NCBI RefSeq assembly: GCF_900105805.1
Contig: NZ_LT629788.1
Span: 5,812,501-5,876,500, forward strand
Source: Pseudomonas moraviensis
GTDB lineage: Bacteria > Pseudomonadota > Gammaproteobacteria > Pseudomonadales > Pseudomonadaceae
Reading direction: 5' to 3'
Length of the DNA stretch: 64,000 nucleotides
Shown: positions 51,861 to 60,237 of the stretch, one piece after another
Layout of the letters: every line of letters starts with the position of its first letter
Numbering within the stretch: the first letter of the stretch is position 1
Program-made: the position numbers and the translations under genes
The notes under the pieces: model-generated
What the model was told of the DNA's origin: nothing
Seen by the model: only the letters and a program-made list of their open reading frames with translations
Databases searched by the model: none

Positions 51861-52607
51861 ATGGAAAAGCTGATCGACACCCCGCGCCTCCCCCGCAAGC
51901 GCCGCAGCCTCGCCCAGGAACTGGTGACGGTGTTGAGCGAGCAGATCCGCGATGGCCTGCTCAAGCGTGGCGACAAGTTGCCCACCGAGTCGGCGATCAT
52001 GGAAGCCCATGGTGTCAGCCGCACTGTGGTGCGCGAAGCGATTTCCCGTTTGCAGGCTGCCGGTCAGGTGGAAACCCGCCACGGCATCGGCACCTTTGTT
52101 CTCGACACACCGAGCCCGAGCGGTTTCCGCATCGACCCGGCCACTGTCGTCACTCTGCGTGACGTCCTGGCGATTCTCGAATTGCGTATCAGCCTCGAAG
52201 TCGAATCCGCCGGCCTCGCCGCGCAACGTCGCAGTGCCGAGCAACTGGCAACCATGCGCGCCGCCCTCGACGCCCTGAACGAAAGCGCCTCGCATGCCAG
52301 CGATGCGGTGTCTTCGGACTTCGCTTTCCACCTGGAAATCGCCCTGTCCACTGGCAACCGCTACTTCACCGACATCATGACCCACCTGGGCACCAGCATC
52401 ATTCCGCGTACGCGGCTGAACTCGGCGCGCCTGGCCCACGATGATCAACAGCATTACATGAGCCGCCTGAGCCGCGAGCACGAGGAAATCTACGACGCGA
52501 TTGCCCGTCAGGACTCCGATGCCGCGCGTGCGGCGATGCGTCTGCACCTGACCAACAGCCGCGAAAGGCTGCGCCAGGCCCATGAAGAGGCGCAGGCGCA
52601 GGGCTGA
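51861..52607 (+). CDS. GntR-family (FadR subfamily) regulator of galactarate/glucarate genes
   Basis: 248 residues. The N-terminal winged helix (LAQELVTVLSEQIRDGLLKRGDKLPTESAIMEAHGVSRTVVREAISRLQAAGQVETRHGIGTFV, described here in pieces: LPTESAIMEAHGVSRTVVRE is the recognition region) is followed by an all-helical FCD ligand domain from about residue 95. The FCD metal-binding Asp/His pattern is seen in DFAFHLEIALSTGN and REHEEIYDAI. ATG 51861 opens MEKLIDTPRLPRKRR. It lies just upstream of the catabolic genes and shares a half-site with the kdgD promoter. The effector is probably a sugar diacid (inference). Confidence 0.88.
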   Translation: MEKLIDTPRLPRKRRSLAQELVTVLSEQIRDGLLKRGDKLPTESAIMEAHGVSRTVVREAISRLQAAGQVETRHGIGTFVLDTPSPSGFRIDPATVVTLRDVLAILELRISLEVESAGLAAQRRSAEQLATMRAALDALNESASHASDAVSSDFAFHLEIALSTGNRYFTDIMTHLGTSIIPRTRLNSARLAHDDQQHYMSRLSREHEEIYDAIARQDSDAARAAMRLHLTNSRERLRQAHEEAQAQG

Positions 52608-52614
52608 GGTTGGA

Positions 52615-52977
52615 TCAGCCTTTAAGCGTGATTTCCAATGGTAATGATTGCCGGACGTTGCCTGCTCTGTCGTTGGAGTACTGCAAGCGCGCATTCATGC
52701 CAGCATTGAGCATTTTTTCAAATAGCGCTTTCGGGATTGCAAACTCAACGGGCTCTCCAGCGGAGCTTTCAGTCAGTACTACGGAATGTGACCACTGCTC
52801 GGCGCCGTCAGAGTCGTACACGTTCAGTGTAATTGTGTCCCCTAAGGCCGCTTCTTGAGACGCAGGTACTATTCCGTGAGCGGGGTCCACCAGGCTAGAT
52901 ACGTGCAGGACGCCATTGATTGCTTCCTCCAGCACAGGTGCAGGCAGCATTTGGATAGCGAAACGTTTATCTGTCAT
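52615..52977 (-). CDS. Hypothetical protein, 120 aa, paralogue of the neighbouring small protein
   Basis: I do not recognise a named family. 120 residues, no signal peptide, probably a beta-sandwich: LGDTITLNVYDSDGAEQWSHSVVL, then EFAIPKALFEKMLNAG and a terminal strand LPLEITLKG. Its last third aligns by eye with the protein at 53489-53109 (IPKALFEKMLN with LPKEALQPYLN; SLPLEITLKG with ALRLRVEA), so the two look like diverged tandem copies. ATG 52977 has AAGGA upstream. Both oppose the flanking catabolic genes. Confidence 0.65.
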   Translation of the reverse strand: MTDKRFAIQMLPAPVLEEAINGVLHVSSLVDPAHGIVPASQEAALGDTITLNVYDSDGAEQWSHSVVLTESSAGEPVEFAIPKALFEKMLNAGMNARLQYSNDRAGNVRQSLPLEITLKG

Positions 52978-53108
52978 GTTCAAAATCCTTTTAGTTGTCG
53001 AAACGAGCCGTTGGCAGCTCAAGCTGATTAACGTATGGATCGCGAAAGCCTGGCACCTGTAAGAAATACCAGTCCCGACCAACGGTCATTCCTCAAACAC
53101 CCAATCCC

Positions 53109-53489
53109 TCACGCCTCAACCCGCAACCTCAACGCCTGCGAATACGGTTCCATACTCGACTCATCCCGAAATTTGTACCTCAGCTCCACCTCGCGGTTCA
53201 GATACGGTTGCAGCGCCTCTTTCGGCAGTTGCACCTCGATGTCGAACAGCTTTTCCATTTCATCCTCGGCGTCGTCCCAGGCGCCAGTGTCCACCTCATC
53301 GCCTTCCCATTCAGGATCCTCGGCGTCGCTGCCGAGGATCGCGTAAACGCTCCAGTTCGCTGCGAAATCGCTGGAATCCGGCACCTGCACGGTGAGGATG
53401 TCCGGCAGTTGCGAGAGTTGAACGGTGACGCAGTCATCCTGCGCAGGGGCGGCGTGGGGGAGGGTGGGGGCGGCAAAATGCATCGACAT
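53109..53489 (-). CDS. Hypothetical protein, 126 aa, acidic, paralogue of the neighbouring small protein
   Basis: 126 residues, no signal peptide. A beta-rich N-terminal half (VTVQLSQLPDILTVQVPD) precedes an acidic central loop (EDPEWEGDEVDTGAWDDAEDEME), then VQLPKEALQPYLNREVELRYKFRD and a final strand. ATG 53489 with AAGGAAG upstream is preferred; a longer frame from 53516 is possible. The function is unknown. Confidence 0.62.
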   Translation of the reverse strand: MSMHFAAPTLPHAAPAQDDCVTVQLSQLPDILTVQVPDSSDFAANWSVYAILGSDAEDPEWEGDEVDTGAWDDAEDEMEKLFDIEVQLPKEALQPYLNREVELRYKFRDESSMEPYSQALRLRVEA

Positions 53490-53706
53490 AAAGGCTTCCT
53501 TTGAGTGGTCCGCCACGATCCTTCGTGGCAGTCGACGTACTTTACGAGCCGCTGGTCCCTCAGGAATTAAACGAATCCAGACCAGATATTTCCGCGAGCG
53601 AAGGCTTCAAGGACAGGCCTTCCAGCGATTTCAGCAAGCGCAAAAAGCGATTTTGTCGGACAAAAAAGCGCTGCCAACGATGAAATGCAGTTGACGGTTA
53701 TCTTTT

Positions 53707-53730
53707 AAGTTGTACGATGACCTACAACTT
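53707..53730. promoter_or_regulatory. Candidate GntR operator upstream of kdgD
   Basis: Inverted repeat AAGTTGTA-N8-TACAACTT, 57 bases before the kdgD start. The left arm extended (AGTTGTACGAT) recurs inverted before gntR at 51799-51809. The rest of 53490-53706 shows no gene. Confidence 0.6.
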
Positions 53731-53787
53731 CGGCGAAGGCTGAACGGTCCACTCACAATAAAACGTTGCTACCAGGGTGTTCGAATA

Positions 53788-54699
53788 ATGAATCCACAAG
53801 AACTGAAGTCCATCCTCTCTGCCGGCCTGCTGTCTTTCCCGGTGACCGATTTCAACGCGCAGGGCGATTTCAACCGCGCGGGCTACATTAAACGCCTGGA
53901 ATGGCTGGCTCCGTATGGCGCTTCAGCTCTGTTCGCTGCCGGCGGCACCGGTGAGTTCTTCTCCCTGGCCGCCAGCGAATACTCGGAAATCATCAAGACT
54001 GCCGTTGACACCTGCGCCACCAGCGTGCCAATCCTCGCCGGCGTCGGTGGTTCGACCCGTCAGGCCATCGAATACGCTCAGGAAGCCGAACGTCTGGGCG
54101 CCAAAGGCCTGTTGCTGCTGCCGCACTACCTGACCGAAGCGAGCCAGGACGGTGTTGCCGCGCACGTTGAAGCCGTGTGCAAATCGGTGAAGATCGGCGT
54201 GGTCGTCTACAACCGCAACGTTTGCCGCCTCACCGCACCGCTGCTGGAACGTCTGGCCGAGCGCTGCCCGAACCTGATCGGTTACAAGGATGGCCTGGGC
54301 GATATCGAGTTGATGGTGTCGATCCGTCGCCGCCTCGGTGATCGTTTCAGCTACCTGGGTGGTCTGCCGACCGCCGAAGTCTACGCCGCTGCCTACAAGG
54401 CGCTGGGCGTGCCGGTGTACTCCTCGGCGGTGTTCAACTTCATCCCGAAAACCGCGATGGACTTCTACCACGCGATCGCTCGCGAAGATCACGCCACCGT
54501 CGGCAAGATCATCGACGACTTCTTCCTGCCATACCTGGACATCCGCAACCGCAAGGCCGGTTACGCCGTGAGCATCGTCAAGGCAGGTGCAAAAATCGCC
54601 GGCTATGACGCAGGCCCGGTGCGGGCACCGCTGACCGACCTGACCGGCGAAGAGTACGAAATGCTCGCTGCGCTGATCGACAAGCAAGGCGCGCAGTAA
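53788..54699 (+). CDS. kdgD: 5-dehydro-4-deoxyglucarate dehydratase
   Basis: 303-residue DapA/NAL-fold enzyme converting 5-keto-4-deoxyglucarate to 2-oxoglutarate semialdehyde, water and CO2. The Schiff-base lysine is about residue 167 in LIGYKDGLGD. Other family landmarks are LLSFPVTDF, AAGGTGEFFSL, VVVYNRN and LGGLPTAEVYAAAYKALGVPVYSSAVFNF. The ATG at 53788 begins MNPQELKSIL; a longer in-frame start lies inside the operator. It heads the catabolic genes and is followed by a terminator-like hairpin. Confidence 0.94.
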   Translation: MNPQELKSILSAGLLSFPVTDFNAQGDFNRAGYIKRLEWLAPYGASALFAAGGTGEFFSLAASEYSEIIKTAVDTCATSVPILAGVGGSTRQAIEYAQEAERLGAKGLLLLPHYLTEASQDGVAAHVEAVCKSVKIGVVVYNRNVCRLTAPLLERLAERCPNLIGYKDGLGDIELMVSIRRRLGDRFSYLGGLPTAEVYAAAYKALGVPVYSSAVFNFIPKTAMDFYHAIAREDHATVGKIIDDFFLPYLDIRNRKAGYAVSIVKAGAKIAGYDAGPVRAPLTDLTGEEYEMLAALIDKQGAQ

Positions 54700-54713
54700 A
54701 CGAGAAAAGCGAG

Positions 54714-54738
54714 GCCGCTGAGCAATCAGCGGCTTTTT
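54714..54738 (+). terminator. Terminator-like hairpin between kdgD and the semialdehyde dehydrogenase gene
   Basis: GCCGCTGA-GCAA-TCAGCGGC with a TTTTT run. An 8-bp stem closed by a GNRA-type tetraloop. It would limit, or make partial, read-through into the next gene. Confidence 0.8.
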
Positions 54739-54770
54739 GCGTGAAGGCTTTTAGAGTTGAGGGCTGCCCT

Positions 54771-56216
54771 GTGACAACTGCAAAACGCTACGACAATTAC
54801 ATCAACGGCGAATGGGTCGCCGGTGCCGATTACTCGGCCAACATCAACCCGTCCGAACTCAGCGACACCATCGGCGACTACGCCAAGGCTGATCTGACTC
54901 AGGTCAACGCCGCCATCGACGCCGCTCGGGCTGCGTTCCCGGCGTATTCCACTTCGGGCATTCAGGCCCGTCACGATTCGCTGGATAAAGTCGGCACTGA
55001 AATTCTCGCCCGTCGCGAAGAACTCGGCACGCTGCTGGCCCGTGAAGAAGGCAAGACCCTGCCGGAAGCGATCGGTGAAGTGACCCGCGCCGGCAACATT
55101 TTCAAATTCTTCGCCGGTGAGTGCCTGCGTCTGTCCGGTGACTACGTGCCGTCGGTACGCCCGGGCGTCAACGTTGAAGTCACTCGCGAAGCGCTGGGCG
55201 TGGTCGGTCTGATCACCCCGTGGAACTTCCCGATCGCCATCCCGGCTTGGAAAATCGCTCCGGCGCTGGCCTACGGCAACTGCGTCGTGCTCAAGCCTGC
55301 CGATCTGGTTCCGGGCTGCGCTTGGGCGCTGGCGGAAATCATCTCCCGCGCAGGCTTCCCGGCCGGTGTGTTCAACTTGGTGATGGGCAGCGGTCGTGTG
55401 GTTGGCGATGCCTTGGTGCAGAGCCCGAAAGTCGACGGCATCAGCTTCACCGGTTCGGTAGGCGTTGGCCGGCAGATCGCGGTCAACTGCGTTTCGCGTC
55501 AGGCCAAGGTTCAGCTGGAAATGGGTGGCAAGAACCCGCAGATCATTCTCGACGACGCCGACCTCAAGCAAGCGGTCGAGCTGTCGGTGCAGAGCGCGTT
55601 CTACTCCACCGGCCAGCGTTGCACGGCGTCGAGCCGTCTGATCGTCACCGCCGGCATTCACGACAAGTTCGTTGAGGCCATGGCCGAGCGCATGAAGTCG
55701 ATCAAGGTCGGTCACGCGCTGAAAGCCGGCACTGACATCGGTCCGGTGGTCTCCCAGGCGCAGCTTGAACAGGACATGAAGTACATCGACATCGGCCAGT
55801 CCGAAGGTGCACGTCTGGTCAGCGGTGGTGGTGTGGTGACCTGCGATACCGAAGGCTACTTCCTCGCACCAACGCTGTTCGCCGACAGTGAAGCGTCGAT
55901 GCGTATCAGCCGCGAAGAGATCTTCGGCCCGGTCGCCAACATTGTGCGGGTGGCCGATTACGACGCCGCGCTGGCGATGGCCAATGACACCGAATTCGGC
56001 CTGTCGGCCGGCATCGCGACCACCTCGCTGAAGTACGCCAACCACTTCAAGCGCCACTCCCAAGCCGGGATGGTGATGGTCAACCTGCCGACTGCCGGTG
56101 TGGATTACCACGTACCGTTCGGTGGCCGTAAAGGCTCGTCCTATGGCTCCCGCGAGCAAGGCCGCTATGCGCAAGAGTTCTACACGGTCGTGAAGACCAG
56201 TTACATCGGCTCCTGA
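54771..56216 (+). CDS. 2-oxoglutarate semialdehyde dehydrogenase (aldehyde dehydrogenase family)
   Basis: 481-residue NAD(P)-dependent dehydrogenase oxidising the KdgD product to 2-oxoglutarate, the last step of hexarate breakdown. Visible: GLITPWNFPIAIPAWKIAPAL (cofactor binding), GGKNPQIILDDADL with the general base Glu just before it (QLEMGGK), and the catalytic Cys at about 284 in STGQRCTASSR. GTG 54771 is preferred (GAGGG upstream, start MTTAKRYDNYINGEW); ATG 54741 adds ten residues and lies in the hairpin tail. Confidence 0.92.
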   Translation: MTTAKRYDNYINGEWVAGADYSANINPSELSDTIGDYAKADLTQVNAAIDAARAAFPAYSTSGIQARHDSLDKVGTEILARREELGTLLAREEGKTLPEAIGEVTRAGNIFKFFAGECLRLSGDYVPSVRPGVNVEVTREALGVVGLITPWNFPIAIPAWKIAPALAYGNCVVLKPADLVPGCAWALAEIISRAGFPAGVFNLVMGSGRVVGDALVQSPKVDGISFTGSVGVGRQIAVNCVSRQAKVQLEMGGKNPQIILDDADLKQAVELSVQSAFYSTGQRCTASSRLIVTAGIHDKFVEAMAERMKSIKVGHALKAGTDIGPVVSQAQLEQDMKYIDIGQSEGARLVSGGGVVTCDTEGYFLAPTLFADSEASMRISREEIFGPVANIVRVADYDAALAMANDTEFGLSAGIATTSLKYANHFKRHSQAGMVMVNLPTAGVDYHVPFGGRKGSSYGSREQGRYAQEFYTVVKTSYIGS

Positions 56217-56231
56217 TACACGCAATACCCC

Positions 56232-56303
56232 TGTAGGAGCTGCCGAAGGCTGCGATCTTTTGATCTTTAGAAGCAAAGATCGCAGCCTTCGGCAGCTCCT
56301 ACA
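56232..56303. repeat. REP pair, ggagctgccgaaggctgcgatc type
   Basis: TGTAGGAGCTGCCGAAGGCT and its exact inverse around a short core; the best-conserved copy of this class here. It is between two genes of the catabolic cluster. Confidence 0.92.
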
Positions 56304-56376
56304 GGGAACACCCGGCAAACCGGGGACCAAAGAAGCTTCACCCGCGCATAAAAATAATCAGTGGGAGTACATCTGC

Positions 56377-57738
56377 ATGCAATCCTCCAAGCCGACTCAC
56401 GTCCGCTATTTGATCCTGCTCATGCTGTTTCTGGTGACCACGATCAACTACGCCGACCGTGCCACGATCGCCATTGCCGGTTCCAGCCTGCAAAAGGATC
56501 TGGGCATTGACGCCGTTACCCTCGGCTACATCTTCTCCGCATTCGGTTGGGCCTACGTCGCCGGGCAAATTCCCGGTGGCTGGTTGCTCGATCGCTTCGG
56601 CTCGAAAAAAGTCTATGCCCTGAGCATTTTCACCTGGTCGCTGTTCACCGTGCTGCAAGGCTTCGTCGGTGAATTCGGCATGTCCACGGCAGTGGTTGCG
56701 CTGTTCATGCTGCGCTTCCTCGTGGGCCTGGCCGAAGCGCCATCGTTCCCTGGCAACGCGCGCATCGTCGCCGCGTGGTTCCCGACCGCTGAACGCGGCA
56801 CCGCTTCGGCGATCTTCAACTCGGCGCAGTACTTTGCCACCGTGTTGTTCGCGCCGCTGATGGGCTGGATCGTCTACAGCTTCGGCTGGGAGCACGTGTT
56901 CATCGTCATGGGTATCCTCGGCATCGTGTTCTCGCTGGTATGGCTGAAAGTCATCTACAGCCCGCGTGAGCACCCACGCGTCAACGAGGCCGAGTTCAAG
57001 CACATCGCTGACAACGGCGGCATGGTCGACATGGATCAGAAGGGCAAGAAGTCCGACGGTCCGAAATGGGACTACATCCGTCAGCTGCTGACCAACCGCA
57101 TGATGCTCGGTGTGTATCTGGGCCAGTACTGCATCAACGGCATCACCTATTTCTTCCTGACCTGGTTCCCGGTGTATCTGGTGCAAGAGCGTGGCATGAC
57201 CATTCTCAAGGCCGGTTTCATCGCTTCGTTGCCGGCGATCTGCGGCTTTATCGGCGGCGTGCTCGGCGGGGTGATTTCCGATTACCTGCTGCGCAAGGGC
57301 CACTCGCTGACCTTCGCCCGCAAGGCGCCGATCATCGCCGGTCTGCTGGTATCGAGCAGCATCGTTGCGTGCAACTATGTTGAAGTGGAATGGATGGTGG
57401 TTGGCTTCATGGCCCTGGCATTCTTCGGCAAAGGCGTTGGCGCACTGGGCTGGGCGGTGGTCTCCGACACTTCGCCGAAACAGATCGCCGGTCTGAGCGG
57501 TGGCCTGTTCAACACCTTCGGCAACATCGCTTCGATCACCACGCCGATCGTGATTGGCTACATCATCAGCTCCACCGGTTCGTTCAAATGGGCGCTGGTG
57601 TTTGTCGGCGCCAACGCACTGGTCGCGGTGTTCAGCTACCTGGTGATCGTCGGCCCGATCAAGCGTGTGGTGTTGAAAGAGCCGCCTGCGAAGGGCGGTA
57701 ATGAAGCCACCGGCAATTTGTCTCAAGCGCATTCCTGA
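56377..57738 (+). CDS. gudP: MFS hexarate transporter, GudP/GarP-like
   Basis: 453-residue anion:cation symporter family carrier. The N-terminus has VTTINYADRATIAIAG, the family signature. FGWAYVAGQIPGGWLLDRFGSKK follows at helices 2-3, then RFLVGLAEAPSFPGNARIVAAWFPTAERGTASA, all typical of D-glucarate/D-galactarate permeases. Twelve helices with a hydrophilic loop at about 205-240. ATG 56377 has GGGAG upstream. It is the uptake step of the cluster. Confidence 0.9.
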   Translation: MQSSKPTHVRYLILLMLFLVTTINYADRATIAIAGSSLQKDLGIDAVTLGYIFSAFGWAYVAGQIPGGWLLDRFGSKKVYALSIFTWSLFTVLQGFVGEFGMSTAVVALFMLRFLVGLAEAPSFPGNARIVAAWFPTAERGTASAIFNSAQYFATVLFAPLMGWIVYSFGWEHVFIVMGILGIVFSLVWLKVIYSPREHPRVNEAEFKHIADNGGMVDMDQKGKKSDGPKWDYIRQLLTNRMMLGVYLGQYCINGITYFFLTWFPVYLVQERGMTILKAGFIASLPAICGFIGGVLGGVISDYLLRKGHSLTFARKAPIIAGLLVSSSIVACNYVEVEWMVVGFMALAFFGKGVGALGWAVVSDTSPKQIAGLSGGLFNTFGNIASITTPIVIGYIISSTGSFKWALVFVGANALVAVFSYLVIVGPIKRVVLKEPPAKGGNEATGNLSQAHS

Positions 57739-57749
57739 GGAGCGGCGTC

Positions 57750-59303
57750 ATGCAGTTGATTGAACATTCCGACTCGCCGCGCTACATCCGCCTGCACGAG
57801 CGGGACAACGTTGTAGTGGTGGTCAACGATCAGGGCGTACCGGCCGGTACCGAGTTTGCCGATGGCCTGGTCACCGTGGATTTCGTGCCACAGAGCCACA
57901 AGGTCACCCTGGAGGATATTCCCGAGGGCGGCCCGGTGATTCGTTACGGGCAGATCATTGGCTACGCATTGCAGCCGATCCGTCGTGGCAGTTGGGTCAA
58001 GGAAGATCAACTGCGCATGCCGACCGCGCCGCCGCTCGACAGCCTGCCGCTGTCCACCGACGTGCCGGCCGCGCAGGCACCGCTGGAAGGCTTCACCTTC
58101 GAGGGGTATCGCAACGCCGACGGCACCGTCGGCACGCGCAACATTCTCGGGATTACCACGACCGTACAGTGCGTCACCGGCGTGCTCGATCACGCGGTCA
58201 AGCGCATCAAGGAGGAGCTGCTGCCGAAGTACCCGCACGTCGATGACGTGGTGGCGCTGACTCACAGTTATGGCTGCGGCGTGGCGATCACCGCCACCGA
58301 CGCCTACATCCCGATTCGCACCGTGCGCAATCTGGCGCGCAACCCGAACCTGGGCGGCGAGGCGCTGGTGATCAGTCTGGGCTGCGAGAAATTGCAGGCC
58401 GGGCAGGTGATGCACGAGGACGATGCGTCTGTGGATCTCAGCGATCCGTGGCTGTACCGCTTGCAGGACTCCAGTCACGGTTTCACCGAAATGATCGAGC
58501 AGATCATGGAACTGGCTGAAGTCCGTTTGAAGAAACTCGACCAGCGCCGCCGCGAAACCGTGCCGGCCTCCGAGCTGATTCTCGGCATGCAGTGCGGCGG
58601 CAGTGATGCCTTCTCCGGCATCACCGCCAACCCGGCGCTCGGTTATGCCTCGGACCTGCTGTTGCGCGCGGGGGCGACGGTGATGTTTTCCGAAGTCACC
58701 GAAGTGCGCGATGCGATCTACCTGCTGACCTCACGGGCGCAGACGCAGGTCGTCGCCGAAGAGCTGGTGCGGGAAATGGACTGGTACGACCGTTATCTGG
58801 CCAAGGGCGAGGCTGATCGCAGTGCCAACACCACGCCGGGCAACAAGAAGGGCGGGTTGTCGAACATTGTCGAGAAGTCACTGGGCTCGATCGTCAAGTC
58901 CGGCAGCAGCGCGATCAACGGCGTGCTCGGCCCGGGCGAGCGTTTCAAGCAGAAGGGCCTGATTTTCTGCGCAACGCCGGCCAGCGATTTTGTCTGCGGT
59001 ACGCTGCAACTGGCGGCGGGGATGAACCTGCACGTGTTCACCACTGGTCGCGGCACGCCTTACGGGCTGGCCATGGCTCCGGTGGTCAAAGTGTCGACCC
59101 GCACCGAACTGGCGCAACGCTGGCCGGACCTGATCGACATCGATGCCGGGCGCATTGCTACCGGGCGCGCGACCATCGAAGAACTCGGCTGGGAGCTGTT
59201 TCACTATTACCTGGATGTTGCCAGTGGCAAGCAACAGACCTGGGCGGAGAAACACAAGCTGCACAACGACATCACCTTGTTCAACCCGGCGCCGATTACT
59301 TGA
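57750..59303 (+). CDS. garD: Galactarate dehydratase
   Basis: 517-residue iron-dependent dehydratase converting galactarate to 5-keto-4-deoxyglucarate. An N-terminal SAF-like domain (about 10-95) precedes the UxaA-type catalytic domain, with GTVGTRNILGI, ALTHSYGCGVA, SLGCEKLQAGQ, LGMQCGGSDAFSGITANPALGYASDLL and CGTLQLAAGMNLHVFTTGRGTPYG. Conserved cysteines in these motifs may bind iron. GAGGAG precedes the ATG, 11 bases after the transporter stop. Last gene of the cluster. Confidence 0.95.
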   Translation: MQLIEHSDSPRYIRLHERDNVVVVVNDQGVPAGTEFADGLVTVDFVPQSHKVTLEDIPEGGPVIRYGQIIGYALQPIRRGSWVKEDQLRMPTAPPLDSLPLSTDVPAAQAPLEGFTFEGYRNADGTVGTRNILGITTTVQCVTGVLDHAVKRIKEELLPKYPHVDDVVALTHSYGCGVAITATDAYIPIRTVRNLARNPNLGGEALVISLGCEKLQAGQVMHEDDASVDLSDPWLYRLQDSSHGFTEMIEQIMELAEVRLKKLDQRRRETVPASELILGMQCGGSDAFSGITANPALGYASDLLLRAGATVMFSEVTEVRDAIYLLTSRAQTQVVAEELVREMDWYDRYLAKGEADRSANTTPGNKKGGLSNIVEKSLGSIVKSGSSAINGVLGPGERFKQKGLIFCATPASDFVCGTLQLAAGMNLHVFTTGRGTPYGLAMAPVVKVSTRTELAQRWPDLIDIDAGRIATGRATIEELGWELFHYYLDVASGKQQTWAEKHKLHNDITLFNPAPIT

Positions 59304-59367
59304 GGTGGTCGACAATACTCTCCGGGAATAGCCCGGTATTCAGCATTCATAGGTGATGTATAGCGGT

Positions 59368-59422
59368 GCCGTTTTTCCATTGCTACCACGATTACTGGTT
59401 GCCTGTAGCAATGGAAAACGGC
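59368..59422. repeat. Long imperfect inverted repeat downstream of garD
   Basis: GCCGTTTTTCCATTGCTAC pairs with GTAGCAATGGAAAACGGC: an 18-bp stem with one bulged T and an 18-base loop. Not a REP class seen elsewhere here. A terminator of garD is possible (TTCTTGAAA follows), but the long loop and weak T run are atypical. Confidence 0.7.
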
Positions 59423-59493
59423 TTCTTGAAACGATTGAAATCCAAAGGCTTGTGGATGAAGTAAAAAAGTTTTTCAAGGGTGTATCAGGCCGA

Positions 59494-59991
59494 TCAAGTT
59501 AGTGTAGTCCACGTTACATTATCCAAATATAACTCGCCCGCCGTCACGGAACTCAATCCACTAAAGCCAGTGATAAATAGCGAGTCCAAGGTACTTGTTG
59601 GTGAGTATTTATATTCGTCACTGTCGATAAAGATAGGGGTGCCGCTCATCCCCACACCATCTCTACATGCCCAAATATAGGCAGTTCCATGTTCGTTTTC
59701 GCTCACTGGCTTGACTTTGAAATTAATACTTTTTATCGATTCTCCAAATGAAAGCTTCAATCTGGAGCCAGCGGGCAAAAATAGACTTTTAGCTCCGAAG
59801 CCCGGCTCGTCGAGTTTAGCTATCTTCGAATTTGTTTGGGTCGGTTGATGCTCGATAGTGATGTCCAATCCGCTCCTGAATGAAACTTTTTGACCTGTTT
59901 CAAAGGATTGGTAATTTTCATTTTCGAAGTTCTCGGTGTGAATGGCTGAAACATCATTGGTGTTTGAAGTGCCTGATGATTGAGTTGACAT
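59494..59991 (-). CDS. Hypothetical protein, 165 aa, behind lux-box-like element
   Basis: I do not recognise the family. 165 residues, without signal peptide. A Ser/Thr/Asn-rich N-terminus (about 1-30) leads to a predicted beta-sandwich: FETGQKVSFRSGLDITIEHQ, SLFLPAGSRLKLSFGESIKSINFKV, TAYIWACRDG and LSSVTAGELYLDNVTWTTL. The closing GELYLDNVTW pattern recalls carbohydrate-binding jelly-roll domains, but that is a weak resemblance. Markedly AT-rich against its neighbours. AGGAG precedes the ATG at 59991. An exact lux-box-like palindrome sits 67 bases upstream. Confidence 0.75.
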   Translation of the reverse strand: MSTQSSGTSNTNDVSAIHTENFENENYQSFETGQKVSFRSGLDITIEHQPTQTNSKIAKLDEPGFGAKSLFLPAGSRLKLSFGESIKSINFKVKPVSENEHGTAYIWACRDGVGMSGTPIFIDSDEYKYSPTSTLDSLFITGFSGLSSVTAGELYLDNVTWTTLT

Positions 59992-60058
59992 TGTTGTATC
60001 TCCTGTAAGTTATTTTGTTTTACGGGAGTTATTGAGCGCGCACGGCAGAAAGTTCGCC

Positions 60059-60076
60059 ACTGTCAGATCTGACAGT
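60059..60076. promoter_or_regulatory. Perfect lux-box-like palindrome upstream of orphan gene 59494-59991
   Basis: ACTGTCAGATCTGACAGT, an 18-bp perfect palindrome fitting CT-N12-AG and the CAG-N2-CTG core of las/rhl/phz boxes. In minus orientation the next bases are GGC, as at 29551-29553. The 59992-60237 gap holds no other recognisable gene. Confidence 0.65.
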
Positions 60077-60237
60077 TACGACGAACGGTCGTATAGGGAG
60101 CTACCTACGATAATGAGATCTTCTATTAGAGGACCGGTACCGGATGTGGCATTGCCTGCCAAGATGTCCTTGCACACATGTGCCTCCCCGTCGCTTATCA
60201 TTAGCCCCCTATCGACGCTCACCCAAGGCTCTCCGGC

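Noticed and set aside
29533..60076. A complete quorum-sensing system in the window
   Set aside because: No luxI- or luxR-type gene was found on either strand; only the candidate target sites are present.
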